The notes under the pieces: generated by a model | What the model was told of the DNA's origin: nothing | Databases searched by the model: none | Seen by the model: only the letters and a program-made list of their open reading frames with translations | Shown: positions 46,601-60,300 of the stretch, one piece after another | Layout: each line of letters starts with the position of its first letter | Position numbering within the stretch: position 1 is the first letter of the stretch | NCBI GenBank assembly: GCA_033060915.1 | Contig: CM065383.1 | Location: forward strand, 17,141,501 to 17,205,500 | DNA length: 64,000 nucleotides | Reading direction: 5' to 3' | Source: Euryodendron excelsum | Lineage: Eukaryota; Streptophyta; Magnoliopsida; Ericales; Pentaphylacaceae | Made by a program: the position numbers and the translations under genes

Positions 46601-49600
46601 ATCATCAGGAATCACTTATGTCCACAGTGTTTATCGAGGATTGTTTGTGAACTTATTCGGTTGCTTTTCATATCTAGAAGACATATCTGTACCAAACGAC
46701 AGTAGTCAAACAAAGCTGAAGCTAGCCTAACTTCAGATTCAGATTAATTTGAACTGAAAAAACATTAGTTTTAGGGAATGTTGAAAAAAAAAAACTAGAG
46801 ATGCTCACCTGGTAAAGGTCAGCATGTGTAACTTTCGTATGTCTGGCCTTCACTGGTTCTGATATCAGAAATAGAACAGAAACGATTAGGGCATAATTCT
46901 TTACCTAATGTTCCATAAAAAAAATCAAGAGACAAAATTGACAAACAAAGCTTCCAAGACATAAACTATATTCTGGTATTCAAGTGTCATCTCTAATGAT
47001 AAAGTAGGCGACAATCAATGTTTATATGAAAAAATCACGGGCAATTGCATAATAAAGGTCAGAGTAAATAGTTGCTCAGTACATTTTAGAAGATCATTGT
47101 ATCGTCTACATCAGAAATATGTTAGTAATTAATTGGATATACCAACCCAAAACTCATGAAATCAAAGTGGATATAATTTAGTCAAATTAAATATACTGGG
47201 ACCCAAAACTGTTGCTTGATTGACAAGGTGGTAGGATGTTGAATGGTGGATGCTATTCTCCCAAGCTCTGGAAGATGTGCTAATTCCTGATTTCACAACA
47301 TCCAGACAGTGGAGGGCCTGGAGGCACTTAAGAAACAACACAATTTCTATCACGAAACTATTACTCTTCAGGACTTCCACTCAAAATTTACTTACTTAAG
47401 AAAACATAATGGATGACTATATGCCTTGATCAACTCATATAATCATGATTTTATATTTTAGTGTTGGCCCCAGTTTTGGCTGGGCTTAGAAAATCCAAAA
47501 ACAAAAAAAGAGCAGATGGTAAAGGATCAAAATGAGGACACATTTTCAGAATTTCAAATTTATGTTAAATGTTCAAGAAATTGTTCATAGACCTTTCCAT
47601 TCCAAATTCAAGCTTTCTGAACTCGTTATTCGAAAGACCAACTGAATCATAATGAAGAAGATCACTTTCCAGCCTTGTTTTCAACATAAGTAAGACATGA
47701 TATAGTCTTATTCTCAGCAATGGAAGCATCCCATGTTGGCAAATACCTTGCTTTTCAGGTTGGCAGAATTCACTGAACATAAGCTATATCACAGTTCACA
47801 ACATTGAACATCCAGACACTGGTCTTGTTGTGGCACAATATCCGGGAAGGGGTCAAGCTGTGTCTATAACAGTTGAATACATTCACCATATGTTCTGAAG
47901 TTAATAGCTTATGTTCACGGGTATATCATGTGACTCATGTCTGAATGTATGTCATAATATACACGTGAAAACATCCAGACATGACATTCTCATTGTTTAT
48001 TTAGGAGGGTTCCCACAGGCTTCAGTAGTTAAATATCCATTGAACTTCCAGACACAACATTGAAAACTACCCGTTGTTTCTATAATTGTTGAATGCATTC
48101 ACTATGTGGTCTCTAGCAACCGAATTTTCATAGGACAACTAAACGCATCATATTATGTTTCTACGTTTTCCATTTTCTCTGAGCTAAGTGCCCACATCAT
48201 GTTTAATTAAGATCAAATCTCTCACTACCATCTCCCTAGTGGTCTCAGCTTGACACCTTCCTGGGTGGTAACAATGGTCCAAAATCCTGAACTCACACGC
48301 ACCAATTAGCTAATACTCCATATAACAAGCCACACATAAAAAGAAACAGCCTGAAAGATAACTCATCTTAGAACTAGAAGAAATGAACAAAGTTTTATCA
48401 AGGAAAAAAATATTGATGAAAAATATACAGAGCAACCTTAAAATAGTATGGATACAATGATCGATATATTCCGAAATTTTCAGATAAATAGCAATAATTA
48501 GTAAAGTATCACAAAGTGTCATGGATAATATCGATGTATCTGGGTCTTGAAAATACAGATATATCATGGATAGATTGCAGATTTATTATTAAACAGCGTT
48601 ATGTGAATGCTAAATGAGACCTTACGAGACATAATCCAATCAAGATGAAGATAAATATAATTATCTTCTGATCAAAAAATCCTGTAAAACAGATCTATGA
48701 GCATTGGGAACAGAAGTAAATGAACTTGTGTCTCAAAATAGAAAGGTCAGACTTGTTAATGCATACAAATCAGAGAGAAAAGCTCACCACACAGGTCAAT
48801 TGCTATTTTCAGACCATTATTTGCACTATGATTTATCTCTTTCTCATTCCTGATTGAGCCATTAGGTCCTCCGGTCTTTGTTTCAACATCATAAGTGCCT
48901 GCATCATGCCACCTGTGAAGTAATGTTATTTGGCCTGTGTCCATTAAGCACCTCAAGCATCAAAGATAACAAGTTTAAAGCAATAGCACAATACACCCAA
49001 CACACTAGAAATGCTCTGAATAGATCATTTTTATTTACTCGATAGAGCAAGTTGCATTTTTTGTTGCGAGTCTTGTGACTACTCAGAGGCAGTGTAACAG
49101 TGTTCTGCTACAGTTTGAAAACCTAAGTGCATATGCTTAAACATCATATCACTAGAGGGAAACAGATAGAATAAGTCCTCAAAACGTTAAAATAAATTAA
49201 TGTCATGTATCACATTTAACATTCGAAATAGACTTCATGTATACATATTCCACCAAATTAGGTCCCTTATTCGTTTTCCAACTGATAACTCGATTGATCC
49301 TTTCAAGGCACAAGCATTGTAATGAGTTCTATATTAATATCGCAACAAAAAATTCTCTGTCCACGAGACAGTAAGCGAAAATTGACAATCGGAGAACACA
49401 TCCAAAAATGCCTATATATGAATCAAAATGATGGAATCAAAAGCATGAAACAAAAAAAAAAAAAAAGAGACGAAAATCAGAAACAGTACAAATTGAGTAA
49501 GCTAAACTTAAAGAAGAAGATCGAATAGAAGATTACGCCAAGCGACGCATGATTGGAGCGCAGTTCTTGCTGGATATGAGAGCTCGAAGGTCTCGACGAG

Positions 49601-49649
49601 CCTTGTCGATCTCCTTCAGGTACTCTGCGTCTACTACAGGTGCCGCCAT
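43634..49649 (-). CDS. APX3: Ascorbate peroxidase, peroxisomal membrane type (APX3-like)
   Basis: Nine exons on the minus strand: 49649-49537, 48912-48788, 46858-46809, 46174-46109, 46032-45984, 44830-44748, 44659-44580, 44461-44359 and 43831-43634. Splice phases are consistent and give 288 residues, the usual size of the membrane-bound peroxisomal isoform. It starts [20 protein letters not shown]. Exon 2 carries [11 protein letters not shown] with the distal His. Exon 6 has [10 protein letters not shown] with the proximal haem-binding His, and exon 7 has [17 protein letters not shown]. The last exon ends with a hydrophobic anchor ([15 protein letters not shown]) and a basic tail HRRVK, the targeting signal for the peroxisome membrane. 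It reduces hydrogen peroxide with ascorbate. The haem and substrate residues I can see are intact. Confidence 0.95.
45125..45240. repeat. Short AGCTCG-type dispersed repeat in APX intron 5
   Basis: The wording ggctcaagcatgactagttt with aggagctcgaaagagctttaattg and gttcagtccgtttgccaccc matches the style of 5527-5862. It is a diverged fragment. Confidence 0.35.
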
Positions 49650-51913
49650 TGGAAGAGCTCAAAACTAACAATCGAACGAAAAAAGAAGACTAGTTAGGGT
49701 TTCGAGTGAAAATATATGTTTATTAATGTGTATAAAGATAGAAAGAAGGATTACCAGATGCTGAAGAAATGAAAATGTGAGAGATGAAGGAAAGCACTGG
49801 TCGTTTGCTTTGAACACGAAGGAAAAGACAAAGAGAGGGAAAGAAACAATCGATTGGATTGAAGCGCATGTTCGCATGCGTGTCAGAGAGATGGGCCCCA
49901 CTTATCTTTCTCGGCTTTCGGTCCATCTGCTCGAAGGGAACGGATTTAACGAATTCGGTTCGTCATCCACGTTCTTTAATCTTTATTTGTTAATGGCCCA
50001 GACAATGTTCTACACGGCCGATTTACTCACAGAAGTGGATGTATGTTCTACTGGGCTGGAGTTATTCGAGGCCCAAATTTGTTTATGTTCTACTGGGCTC
50101 GGGTCAGATAGTTCTCGATTAAGCTGTAAAATCAGTTAAACACAGCTCGTGTGTGAGGTTAACTTGTTATATAAACAAGTTAAACTTAAATATATTTTTA
50201 AGTCTGTTATTTTTTAAAATTTGACTCGATCTAACTTGATAAGCTTTTGACCTTGGGCTTGGCTTATAATTTCTTTAATAGAATTATATTCAGAATTGAA
50301 AAAGATAAATAAATCTAGCTTAAACAACCGGTTACTTATCTTGGCTTAGTTCGTTTACAGTTCTATAAACATTAGCCTACGTTCAATGGCCGTTACTTAT
50401 CTCGGCTTAGCTCGTTTAAGTCGAGGCCAATGGGAAATGCCCGTCATGGGACAGATCAGAAATTGCTAGCTAAGCCCGGTCAAACATATATTGGGCTGGC
50501 ACATTAAATGTGGTAGGTCAAAAATGCCTTTCAAGATACAATAATGTGCTTGGTTTGAATGGACTCGGTGTCGCGTGTGCAGTACCGGCTCCAAAATTTT
50601 TTTTATTGGGGTTATTTAATATTTAAATATTATAAAATTAAATTAATCATATATTCATCAATTATCATGATAAACTATAAAGCTATGCTATTTTGAACAA
50701 CTAAATATTTAAATATTAATTCAAAATTTTAAAATGTAAGACCAAATAGTCCAAGCCAACCCACGTTATTGACTAACTGTGACTAATTAAATTTGTTTGT
50801 AAATAATAGAATTTTCATTTATTAACCTTTAATTTTTTATTTTTTTTTATGAATGATCATAAGGCCATACAAATATGAAGAACTATTTTTTTCTTTAAAC
50901 TTCTCCATTTTTCCTATTTGCTCTTTCTCTTTTTCTTACTAAAACAGCATGTTCTTTATGTATTATACTATTATAGAATTTATATATATCTATATATATA
51001 TAAACAGCAAGTTAAAGAAGTTGGATGTTTGAAACTTTTAATTCTTTGTTTGAAATATATTTTACATTATGTTGATAATTATATGCCATTATATTTTTTT
51101 TTTTTTTGTAGCCCTCTATCATATGAGTGGGACAATAGAAAAAAATACAAATAAGTATAAAATGAAAATTTTCTTATATTAGGATTTAGTAGTAACAAAC
51201 AAAACCACAATTATGAGCTATGTGATTTCTTAGGCTTGTACATTTATCATTGATTTAAAGATTATCTAGTTTTAGTTTTTCATTTTACGACTTTCTAGAA
51301 ATTTGATCCTTTTTTTTAACAAGGTGCTCAATTTTCTTTTATTAAAACATGACTCTCTTCTTCATCTTGTGAAACATCCCAGTGAGATTGAATTATTTTT
51401 TTAGTGGGGTAAAGCTATACAAATCCTAAATTTTTTGAAAAATCTTACATTAACTATAAAAATTTTCAAAATACCACTGAGGTCAACTGACCTCACAACT
51501 TACAACATGGAGCCGCCCCTGTCACATGTGAGTATATGACTGAGTGTCTAATTTATCTAATTCTCATATTCAATGACACGTGGACACGATAAAACACTAA
51601 TATTTCTTAATAAGCTTATCTTATATTTTAGGATGAAATAATATTTAGAATGTAATATATAACATTTCATGAATAATATAAGATTTTTAATTTTAAACAT
51701 ATTTATGTAGGAAACTCAAATTACTAAACATTTTTTGTTTGATGAATATCTAATAAAACATGTCGGAGGCAAACCCTTCCCAAGCATCAGAATCCCAGGG
51801 TCGAGCTTTGTATTTTAAAAGCACTTTATACATTTTAAAAGCTTCCACGTAAATATATATATATATATATATATGCAATTTGTCTACCGTCTAATTTGCC
51901 TTCTTTACAGATT
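49650..51913. other. APX3 upstream region and intergenic repeats
   Basis: The stretch holds the APX promoter and leader, an AGCTCG-type repeat (about 50107-50375), poly-A and TA tracts (50975-51000, 51856-51874) and a T run at 51094-51108. No gene was found. Confidence 0.5.
50107..50375 (+). repeat. Dispersed repeat rich in AGCTCG/CTTGAA, copy 2
   Basis: It shares the ending ggcttagttcgtttacagttct and repeated agctcg/aacttg words with 5527-5862. A further short echo, atctcggcttagctcgttta, lies at 50398-50417. Confidence 0.45.
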
Positions 51914-52380
51914 GATGGACATGTGAAGCCCGTACGAATACCACCAGGTCTACATCCGAAATTCACCGGCATGTTCCGGACAAAGTAGCATCCGATGGGA
52001 TTAAGAGCTTCTTAATGACAATCCAGGCCATCCTAGATCAATAGGCAGAAGAGCAAAAGCAAAAGAAGAAGCCAGAATAGGCATTTAAAGAGCTCGAGAA
52101 GAAGATGGTTGAGCTTAGATCACTTGAAGCCACCAGCAGTACTAGACACAAGGATCCAATTGCAGTGAAATGAGCAAAGGTGGAGATGTTGAGGGCAGAG
52201 GCCGAGGAAGAGAAGGCTAAGCATGAAAAGTCTAGGGATGGGATTTCTGCACGTCTTTGAGGCATTGACTGGTTTTGCCAATGTGTGAATCCATACATTT
52301 GAGTTTGCACACAAGAAGGCCAAAAATGCCGAAGAAGTGCATAACAAAGCCCTAAAGACTAAAAAGACAATGGAGTGAAG
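51914..52380 (+). pseudogene. Degraded Lys/Glu-rich coding relic
   Basis: Scattered frames retain a coding look: DGHVKPVRIPPGLHPKFTG at the left, then a charged coiled-coil-like stretch (FKELEKKMVELRSLEATS) and AKVEMLRAEAEEEKAKHEK, and finally AHKKAKNAEEVHNKALKT. Stops and shifts separate them. No introns are evident, so it may be a processed copy or transposon-derived. The family is not recognised. Confidence 0.35.
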
Positions 52381-52495
52381 ATACATCATTAATAGAAAAG
52401 GCTAGAAAATATACAAGCTTCTCCCCACAGTCCCACCACCTTTCACATAACAAAGACCTAATGACTAAAGAGGTTAAAATGGCTCCCTTTACCTA

Positions 52496-53693
52496 TCAAC
52501 TAGAGAGGGCTAAACACTTGCTGCACAACCAAGTCAATCGCTTGTCAACTTTGAGAGATAAAAATGTTTCCCTTGCATTAGGATTGTTGAACAGATCCAG
52601 AGCAGCATAATAAACTTGTTCATCAATGCCTTGCGTTTCATCCAAGACTCTGACACAGTCAGTTATGGAGAATCTATCATTAGATTGCTTTATAGCCGCT
52701 GCCCTCAGCTTTGAAGCGGCCGCCATCTCCAGTATGGCGTCCGCAATAACGTCATCAATCCCCTTGCGCCCTCTCTTGCGACTAACAGTACCTGAAGGGA
52801 TGGCAGATTGAAATTTATCCTTCTCATCTTCCATGTCGGCCGCATACTCTGATTCTGATGAGGGCTCCTCCTGGAACATGGCCAAAGGTTCTGGACAAGG
52901 GAGCTCATGTTCGGCTGACTCATTATATTCCCCATTCGTACCTGGTTCCAAGAATATTGTGCACAGCTGTCTGTAAATTGGGCAGCCAGCACTTCTCACA
53001 GTGTCAGCATCAGGATGTTCCTGATTAGTATAAACCACAGGGAGTTTGTGATGGATAACTAATAAAGCACATAATCACCTCCTGCCTGGAGGAATTCCAA
53101 GCCCTTGAGGTGAAAAAACATCAATGGAAGAAATTGTTCTGTTGAATTTTGAAGTATATAATTTACCCTCATATATCCAAACAACCCCTATAGACACCAT
53201 TACAAAGAAAGTTATCCCACTAGAGGGCAAAAAAATCTGCTGCCAAGTCAAAAGGAGATGAGGTTCCTCCAACTCAGGCAGGAGTAGATTTCTGTTCATA
53301 GGTGATAAGACAACAGAAAGGGCAGGAACATACCTTAATGAATCTGTCCCAGATTTCTTCCTCAGCCATGATGGTGCCTGTGGTTTCATCCCATTTGAAA
53401 TCACTTTGATCAAGCAGCAACTTTACAATACTATACTGTCTCCTTAAGACGGCATATCGGTTCTTCAGTTGCTCTTTATCCCATTTAAGACCAGTTTTCT
53501 TGTAGAAGTCATCACTTATAGACTTCCATGCTTTCTTCCCAAAAGAATGGTTTTGCCTATTCCCCTTGTGTATCTGGTCAACCATCAAGTCCACAAGTAT
53601 CTTAGTCAGGGGCGTTGTCCACTTAGCCCTTGACTGTTGTTCTGGCTGTTGCCTGGGAGGCGGTCTCCTCAATCGGGTAGACCGGGTAGCCAT
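52496..53693 (-). CDS. Myb/SANT-like protein, L10-interacting MYB (LIMYB) type
   Basis: Two coding exons, 53693-53334 and 53020-52496, encode about 294 residues. The N-terminal domain has RAKWTTPLTKILVDLMVDQ, HSFGKKAWKSISDDFYKKTG, QLKNRYAVLRRQYSIVKLL and a FKWDE box, then IWDRFIKEHPDA. This is the plant Myb/SANT-like DNA-binding domain of LIMYB-type proteins. An acidic stretch and a nuclear-localisation-like SRKRGRKG follow, then a helical C-terminal domain (DDVIADAILEMAAASKLR, DLFNNPNARETFLSL). It is expected to be nuclear and to regulate transcription; the exact partner is unknown. The start MATRSTRLRRPP lies right after an intron acceptor (atatatag), so the leader exon is upstream, perhaps at 55713. 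Confidence 0.88.
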
Positions 53694-55606
53694 CTATATA
53701 TTCACCACAAAACTTGATAAGGAAAGAAATGCAAGACTCATAATAACCATCAAATTAAGCAAGAATTTGGTAGGATTAAAAAGCTGAAGAATAAACCCAT
53801 ATAGTCACCAAAGTTCCAAAATTACTATAATGGCCTCTGACTTAAAAAGGTAGATGACAAGCATACCACTTATGCATACAGATGTTAGAAAGACAACAAA
53901 GTTCCAATCCAACCTCCCTCAAGAGGACTAAAGAAAGCACGCTAAAAGAATTTTTTGATGGTTTTATGAATAACATAAACTGCAATCATCAAGCAGATTA
54001 TTCTAATGGCTGTTTGTGTTGGCATGAGTGGAAGTAAAAATCCAAGAGTTATTGACAGAGAGTTGGCAACATAATAAAAGGGCAAATTAGGAATTTTATT
54101 TGAGATTCTTTAATTCTTCTTCTTCTATCTCCTCCACCTCTTCCAAAAAAATTGTAAGTTTGCAATTTCATAACCGGTTCACAGGCCAAAGAAGCCTTAT
54201 TAGATCCCCTAAAGCTCAACTTATCAAGCTATACAAATTGCTCTACCATTGACTTTAACACCTAAAGTCCTGAAATACTTACTGCTCAGCAGCTCTACCA
54301 ATCCGAGTTCCAAAATATCTGACAAGCTATCACCTTTAAAAGCGGACAAATCCCATAACCTTTACCCACCACAAAACTAACCATCAGCATTACTCTTCTT
54401 AGTTTTCTGCTTTCTTTCATCAGTTCTTTTATGACACATAATGGTTGGTTATCAACCTGAGACAGGTTCATTTTATACCCCACATCTGCCCGGATTACGA
54501 GCAAGTGTGAGATTCCAACCCTAATGTTCAGTTGCTCCTTCACTTAAAATATAGTAGATGTTGAAATATCACAAAGCTACATATATTCACATTTATACAC
54601 GAAATAAAGAAGTGCTGGATTTCAAATACAAGGTTGACTAACAAAAACGCTTTACATAACCAATAATATCTACATTTTGTATCCTGAAAGTCTTCTCTGA
54701 GCTCCAAATCCGCAAACCTATTTTCTAGGTTTCCAGATTTTTCTAAAAGTTGCTTGAGATGGCTTGGCAATTACAATGTAGCCCATGATACACGCCACTA
54801 TAGAGTGTTTTGATCCAGGTAGAAGATACCAAAAGGACAAGAAAAAGGCCAAGAAAGAGCATGATTACTTTAAATTTAACCAAAGATGCAGTTATCATCA
54901 TAGCCTAAAAAGAAAAAAGATCCATGTAACCAAACCCAAAGTAATAAGGATTAAGGCTAATTATGTTACAATCAAGTTTTTCTAAGAAGTAGCACTGGCT
55001 CCACAAAATCGAAGCGCCCAACCTTATATCTTTTCTTTTTCTTTCTTAGAATTCTTGAACTCAAGCAACAATTTATTTGTTTCCGTGCCAATCCTATGCA
55101 TGGGTTCACCCTAGTGCACGAAAATTTATTCCCCCTTTATGTAGCTCCAAAATGCACCCAATTTCAAGCATTAAAGATTCCTAAAACATCTAAAGCCTAA
55201 CATTCCAAAGTTCCTATCAGAAGATTCAAAACGAATTTACCTAAAAAATAATCCAATAAAATAATTAAAAAATAAATTCATAAAAAATAATGGTTCATGA
55301 ACCAAGTATTAGATATTAGCTCGAGATTGCTTGTAGGGCTTAGAATATATTTACTGATCAAAGCCCTAATTTCATTTGTGGCGATTACACCCAGTGAAAC
55401 ATTCTGAGAGCTAAATATAAACATTGATTATGAAACCCTAAAACTGCAAATGCCAAACAAACAACATATTCTCAAAGGCATCCAGTTTCCAAACCCTAAA
55501 CTTGCATAAATCATCAGAGAAAAATAAGAACAATGATATATTGAATTAACAGAGAGATAGATGGCCAGAAAATCAATTCACCTCTGAGAAGTGCCTAATT
55601 CTCTAT

Positions 55607-55713
55607 AGCCCCCAGCTCGGTGTCTCGGTAACCCATTTACCAGATATACTAACGAAACCTAACCTTTTGGAGTTGGCGAATTCGATTTTCCTGGACTGCT
55701 TCACTTGCTCCAT
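55607..55713 (-). other. Possible leader exon or uORF of the LIMYB-type gene
   Basis: An ATG at 55713 opens a 36-codon frame, MEQVKQSRKIEFANSKR, that ends in a stop near 55606. Two candidate donors, gttagg and gtaaat, follow, but neither joins in frame to the acceptor before 53693. It is therefore best read as a non-coding leader exon with an upstream ORF, or as the first exon of a different isoform. Confidence 0.35.
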
Positions 55714-57394
55714 CGTAGTTACGTTTTTGTGGAGCTGTGGTTAAAGACTTATTCGCCCAAGGCCCCTAATTTCTAGAGTAATTTAACCTCTTTCACTTCT
55801 TGAGTTCATATTTTTCTTTCTGTACCCCGTTATGGACATTTTCTTCAAATACACCTCTCCCTTGTACGGACAAAATATTTAATATAATGGCAATAACACG
55901 TCGTTTGTACTCAATTTTTTTGGGTTCATTGGTGTTCTAATCTTCCTCTTTGATTTTTTTCAGACAGTTGTTCGGGCCATTGATTTTTTCCATCCTATTT
56001 TTTTTTTATTTTTTTAGGTATTTTATTTTATCTTTTATGAGGCAAGATTAGAACCTAAAACCTACCCCCAATCTCTTCCCAAGCCTCTTGCCACTTTAAT
56101 TTTTCTTTCATAAAGTAAGAAAATAGATATAGGGTGCATTTCCAGCATTTTTGTTGTGAGCTGTAAACCTAGTATTAAAATTCTCTGTTGTGAGCTATTA
56201 AACTACGTATATAACTTGCATTTCATGTGGAGATGAAACATTTAGACAACACAGATGAAAATTTCCTTCAAGTCATTGAATTATTATGAAGCTATGTTTG
56301 TTTTGTGAGATAGGATAAGGGTATAAACATCTCAAGACATTAAATCCCAAAATTACAGATTTGGCAAAACATAATTTTAGAATTTGGCTCCTTAGCCCGA
56401 ATCCCCAGATTATTTAATCCAGTGCATATGAAATAAAATGTCCTATCTAAATTACTAATTCCGATCTCGGTTTCAGAAACCATAAATGGAGTAAGATCGG
56501 TCAAAAGACTACTCCAATCTCATGACCTTATCACGCAATACAAATGTCACCTAATAAGAACATTCACAGGTCAAATTAGGAAGTCACCCACCACACGGAC
56601 TACAATCCCATGACCTTATCAAGCAATACAAATGCCACCTAATAAGAGTATTCACAGGTCATGTTAGGAAGTCACCCACCACCCGATTCCATCAAATTAA
56701 GTTGAAGAATTTTAAAACTGCACTCGACTCATAGGGTGATTAAGTTGAGTTAAATGAAAAAATCAAGTTCTAGTGTAAAAAATATCAAATTGGGAGAATA
56801 AAAATTCATCATCCAAACCAAATATAATTAAATTGATCAACATCCATCTATTATCCATCCAAAACTAAGTGACAAAACCACAAAAATCGAATTGGGTCAA
56901 TTTTTTGGACAACTCTGTCACCTAAAGCTGTGTTTAAATAACAAATTTATCAAAAAAAAGTGAAAAGAAAAGGAACAAAATAAAAAATATTTTTATTTTT
57001 TTTTCATCACCTTTTTATTTTATTTTCCATCACCAAATTATTAATTCACATACAGCCAAATTCTTAATTCACATACAGCTTAAAAGAACTTTTGATGACC
57101 ATAGCGGAACGATTAAAGTTCTTTCAAAATTTAACTTCATAAAATGTGCCATCCAGACAAAAAGAACATAACACGGAGTTTATAATAGTAATAATTACAG
57201 GACGGACCCAAAACTAAAGAAAAACAACTATTAATTTCAAATTTGAGAACTGCATTGCAGTAAAACATTCCAAAAAAATCTAAAATGGACAAAGTGGGGG
57301 AGTGGAAAGCCATAAAATCTAACAACCATTTTACAAAATTTACATACGAGAAATCCACAGCACGGCCCACTTTTCATAGAACATTTGCTACGAC
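55714..57394. other. Intergenic between LIMYB-type gene and RAD17
   Basis: AT-rich, with an 88-bp tandem duplication (56521-56690) and T-rich runs. The 3' UTR of RAD17 probably occupies about 57130-57394. Confidence 0.5.
56521..56690 (+). repeat. 88-bp tandem duplication
   Basis: Units begin catgaccttatc at 56521 and 56609 and end gtcacccaccac. They differ at only a few positions over about 80 bp, which suggests a fairly recent duplication. Confidence 0.88.
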
Positions 57395-60300
57395 TTACCA
57401 ATCTTCTATTTCATCATCGGTAGCCTCCTTATCTTTGTCATCCAATCTAGTGCCATCACAGCTGTCATCATCCAACATGTTACCGTTTGTTGATGTGTGG
57501 TGAGCTTCAAGACCTTCAGATTCTCTAAATCGCAGCCATTTAAGGGCAGGTATAAACTCAGTAGCAACAACCGGCAGGTCAGATAAGCTCAGGTCACCAT
57601 GTGCAACGCATCGCTGGTTTACCATCTCCAGCTGAAATCAAATGAGAAGGCAAAACTATAGTTAAGGAGGGAAATCGACATAGCAAAAGAAAGTAACCAG
57701 AACGGCCACTCACCCACTAGCTGACAATGAAGCCAGATTATGACTTGCTTGGAAAATGACAGAATCATGAAAATAGAGGGAAAAAAAAAATAAAAACTAG
57801 ACAATTCTAAAAAAATGAAGAATGCTTTTGGTAGTAATTGTGAGAACAGCACATAAGTCTGTCCAAAATACATATGGCCAAACAGGCCAATAGTGTCCTG
57901 GCAACCCTTCAGAGTCAAATCATTGTAGTTGCATTTAAACCACATCTTATATAACGCACAACAGGGTCACTTATTGTAATATCCTACATATGCTTTCTTC
58001 TCAGGGGTGCACTTCAGGATTGCTCGGTTTTACATGCGACTTTGAATTGAGAAAATACACCTGGATTAAAACAGACCTTATTGTGCCATAATGATTGCTC
58101 AACCCGCCAGAGACTTGGACGTCGAATGGCATGCCACCTGCATGGTCACCAGAGTTCATGATTATTCGCAACTCGTAGAAGTCATAGTTGAAAGTTGGAA
58201 CTTGAAAAAAAATCTATTGATAATAATAATTAATAAAGGAAGAATCAATACATACAAAAAATACCTGGAAGGCAAGGGATGAAAATTTCCAAACAGCACC
58301 CCTCGCACAGCAACTGAAGCAGCAGAAGATTGTACAACGTTCTCTGCCTCATAATTTCTGGTTAGCATTCCACTAAGCGAAGCAAGAAGGAAGTCAGCAT
58401 CACTCAAGTATGAAGTCACAACCCATGCGTCATCTATTGCTTCCTCACTCAAGAAATCAAGAACTGCAGGAAAGTTGAACATGAGTACCATGGAAAATTA
58501 TTGCAGCTGGTTTAACAATTTAACAACAAAAGTTCCCATAGTTTTAGTTGCTTCTCATGCAAAAACCCCATAGCCAATTTTGCTCAAGATTTTAATTCTG
58601 TTTGTAACTATTTTTTCCCCATATCTATTCTGTTTGCTTTTCATTTCCTTTTCCCAGATCTGAAATATGATTTTGATCTAGTGGCAGGAAGACCCATAAA
58701 AATACTGGAAATATAGGAGGTTTCCTTGGGACATTTCTTTGGCTTTTTTTAATGAGCAAAGCTATAAATGTATATGTACATGTATATAGGCACTAGTATC
58801 TATACATCCATATTTACTCAAAGACTACAAAATCCAAAAATTGTTTCAAGAATGAATGGACCCTTCTCAAAAACCAACTATACATGAAGAGACAAAATTC
58901 TACTCTTTAATCTAAATTTATGTGCTTCCACTTTGTTAAAAAGTCCTTCGATTGCGCTCTCCTGAAATGATCCACATTAAGGCCAGAGGCACCAAAAACC
59001 AAGTCTCTTTGCTTCTCCTTCCCACCCTAGCCCCCCTCCAACAATGGATAAACTCTACCACATTCCTAAAGAACACCCCATGCCAAACATACCTTAAATC
59101 AAGAACAAACCATATCTAGCCGCCATACAGTGAATAAGAAGATAATTACTTCTCCATGCCTCACCAATTGACATGAACTTGCCACCTAAATAAGTTGTCA
59201 ACATTAAGAATCTTTCCATGCTGCCAACCACACAAAAAAGTAACCTTAGAAGGAGCCTTCGACACCCAAACCCCCTTTCAAGGAAAATAAGAGTCCATGT
59301 GCCCCACCAAAGCTTTATAACAAGACCACCTCAAAACACCCGAAACTCGATCTCATCCATCTCAAAGTGTCCTTTCCTTCTCCAATTTGACGAATATGAT
59401 AAACAATGCCTAGTAGAAGTGGAGAACCATTCACTCCACCTCCCAGACATTGAACAGCCTACAAAAAGCAATATTCCAAAATAGTTACCTTCCTTTTTGA
59501 AGGTACGCTTACAGTAGCTCCCCTTTTAACCACAATACCTGCAAGTGTGGGCAAAGCTACCTCTAGTTTCTCTTGCGCACACCATAGATGACTCCAGAAA
59601 CCAGCCTTCCCACCATTCCTGATAGCAAACCGAGTATTGACACCAAAAACCACTCCACCTATACTGGATACCCTTCCAAAGCCCTGTACCATAAGACATA
59701 AAATCCTCCATGGAGGTCCAATGTCCCCATTTTCTCCAAACCATATCCCGTTAGCAAGCAAATCTCCAAAGCCATTACCCCAGAAGAACTTGATTAAAAT
59801 TTTCAAGCTCTTGTATATACATCGGTAAGTGAGCCTCTTATAATTGCTCATAAAAAACTATAAATAAATAAAAAAATCAATGCTCTGATTTCCCAAGCCA
59901 CCTTCTCTAAGCAGGGAGAGGGATCGTATGTGTTGCTTCATGAAGATTAAAAAAAATAGCTAGATTGTGTGGGGTTTGAACGTGATTGAGAAGCATTTGG
60001 CATTGAAGGCTCTTTTAAAGAGCAAAGAGTGTATGTAGCGTGCATTCAAGAGACAAGAATTGAAGAGTTAGGCATTGAGGTAGTGAGAAGTATCTAGGGA
60101 GGTACAAAATCAGCGACAGGATTTGCTTTAATCACTTTCCTAATCTCTTTTCTACAGGGCAAGCAAGGCGTGCTTTAATCTCTTTCCTAAGCTCAACATA
60201 CTCATATTGGTTTTTTTTTTACCTCTCTTGAAGGGTGGGGGGAAAGCTTGGCAATGAAACAAAGAAATGAAAATGAATGAGAAAGCAGACAGAGTCAATG

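Noticed and set aside
54295..54770. Minus-strand ORFs between the LIMYB-type exon and its possible leader
   Set aside because: No domain, no conserved composition and no splice signals that place them in frame with the gene.
59218..59484. Plus-strand ORF of 88 codons in the RAD17 intron
   Set aside because: It is the antisense shadow of the LINE relic.
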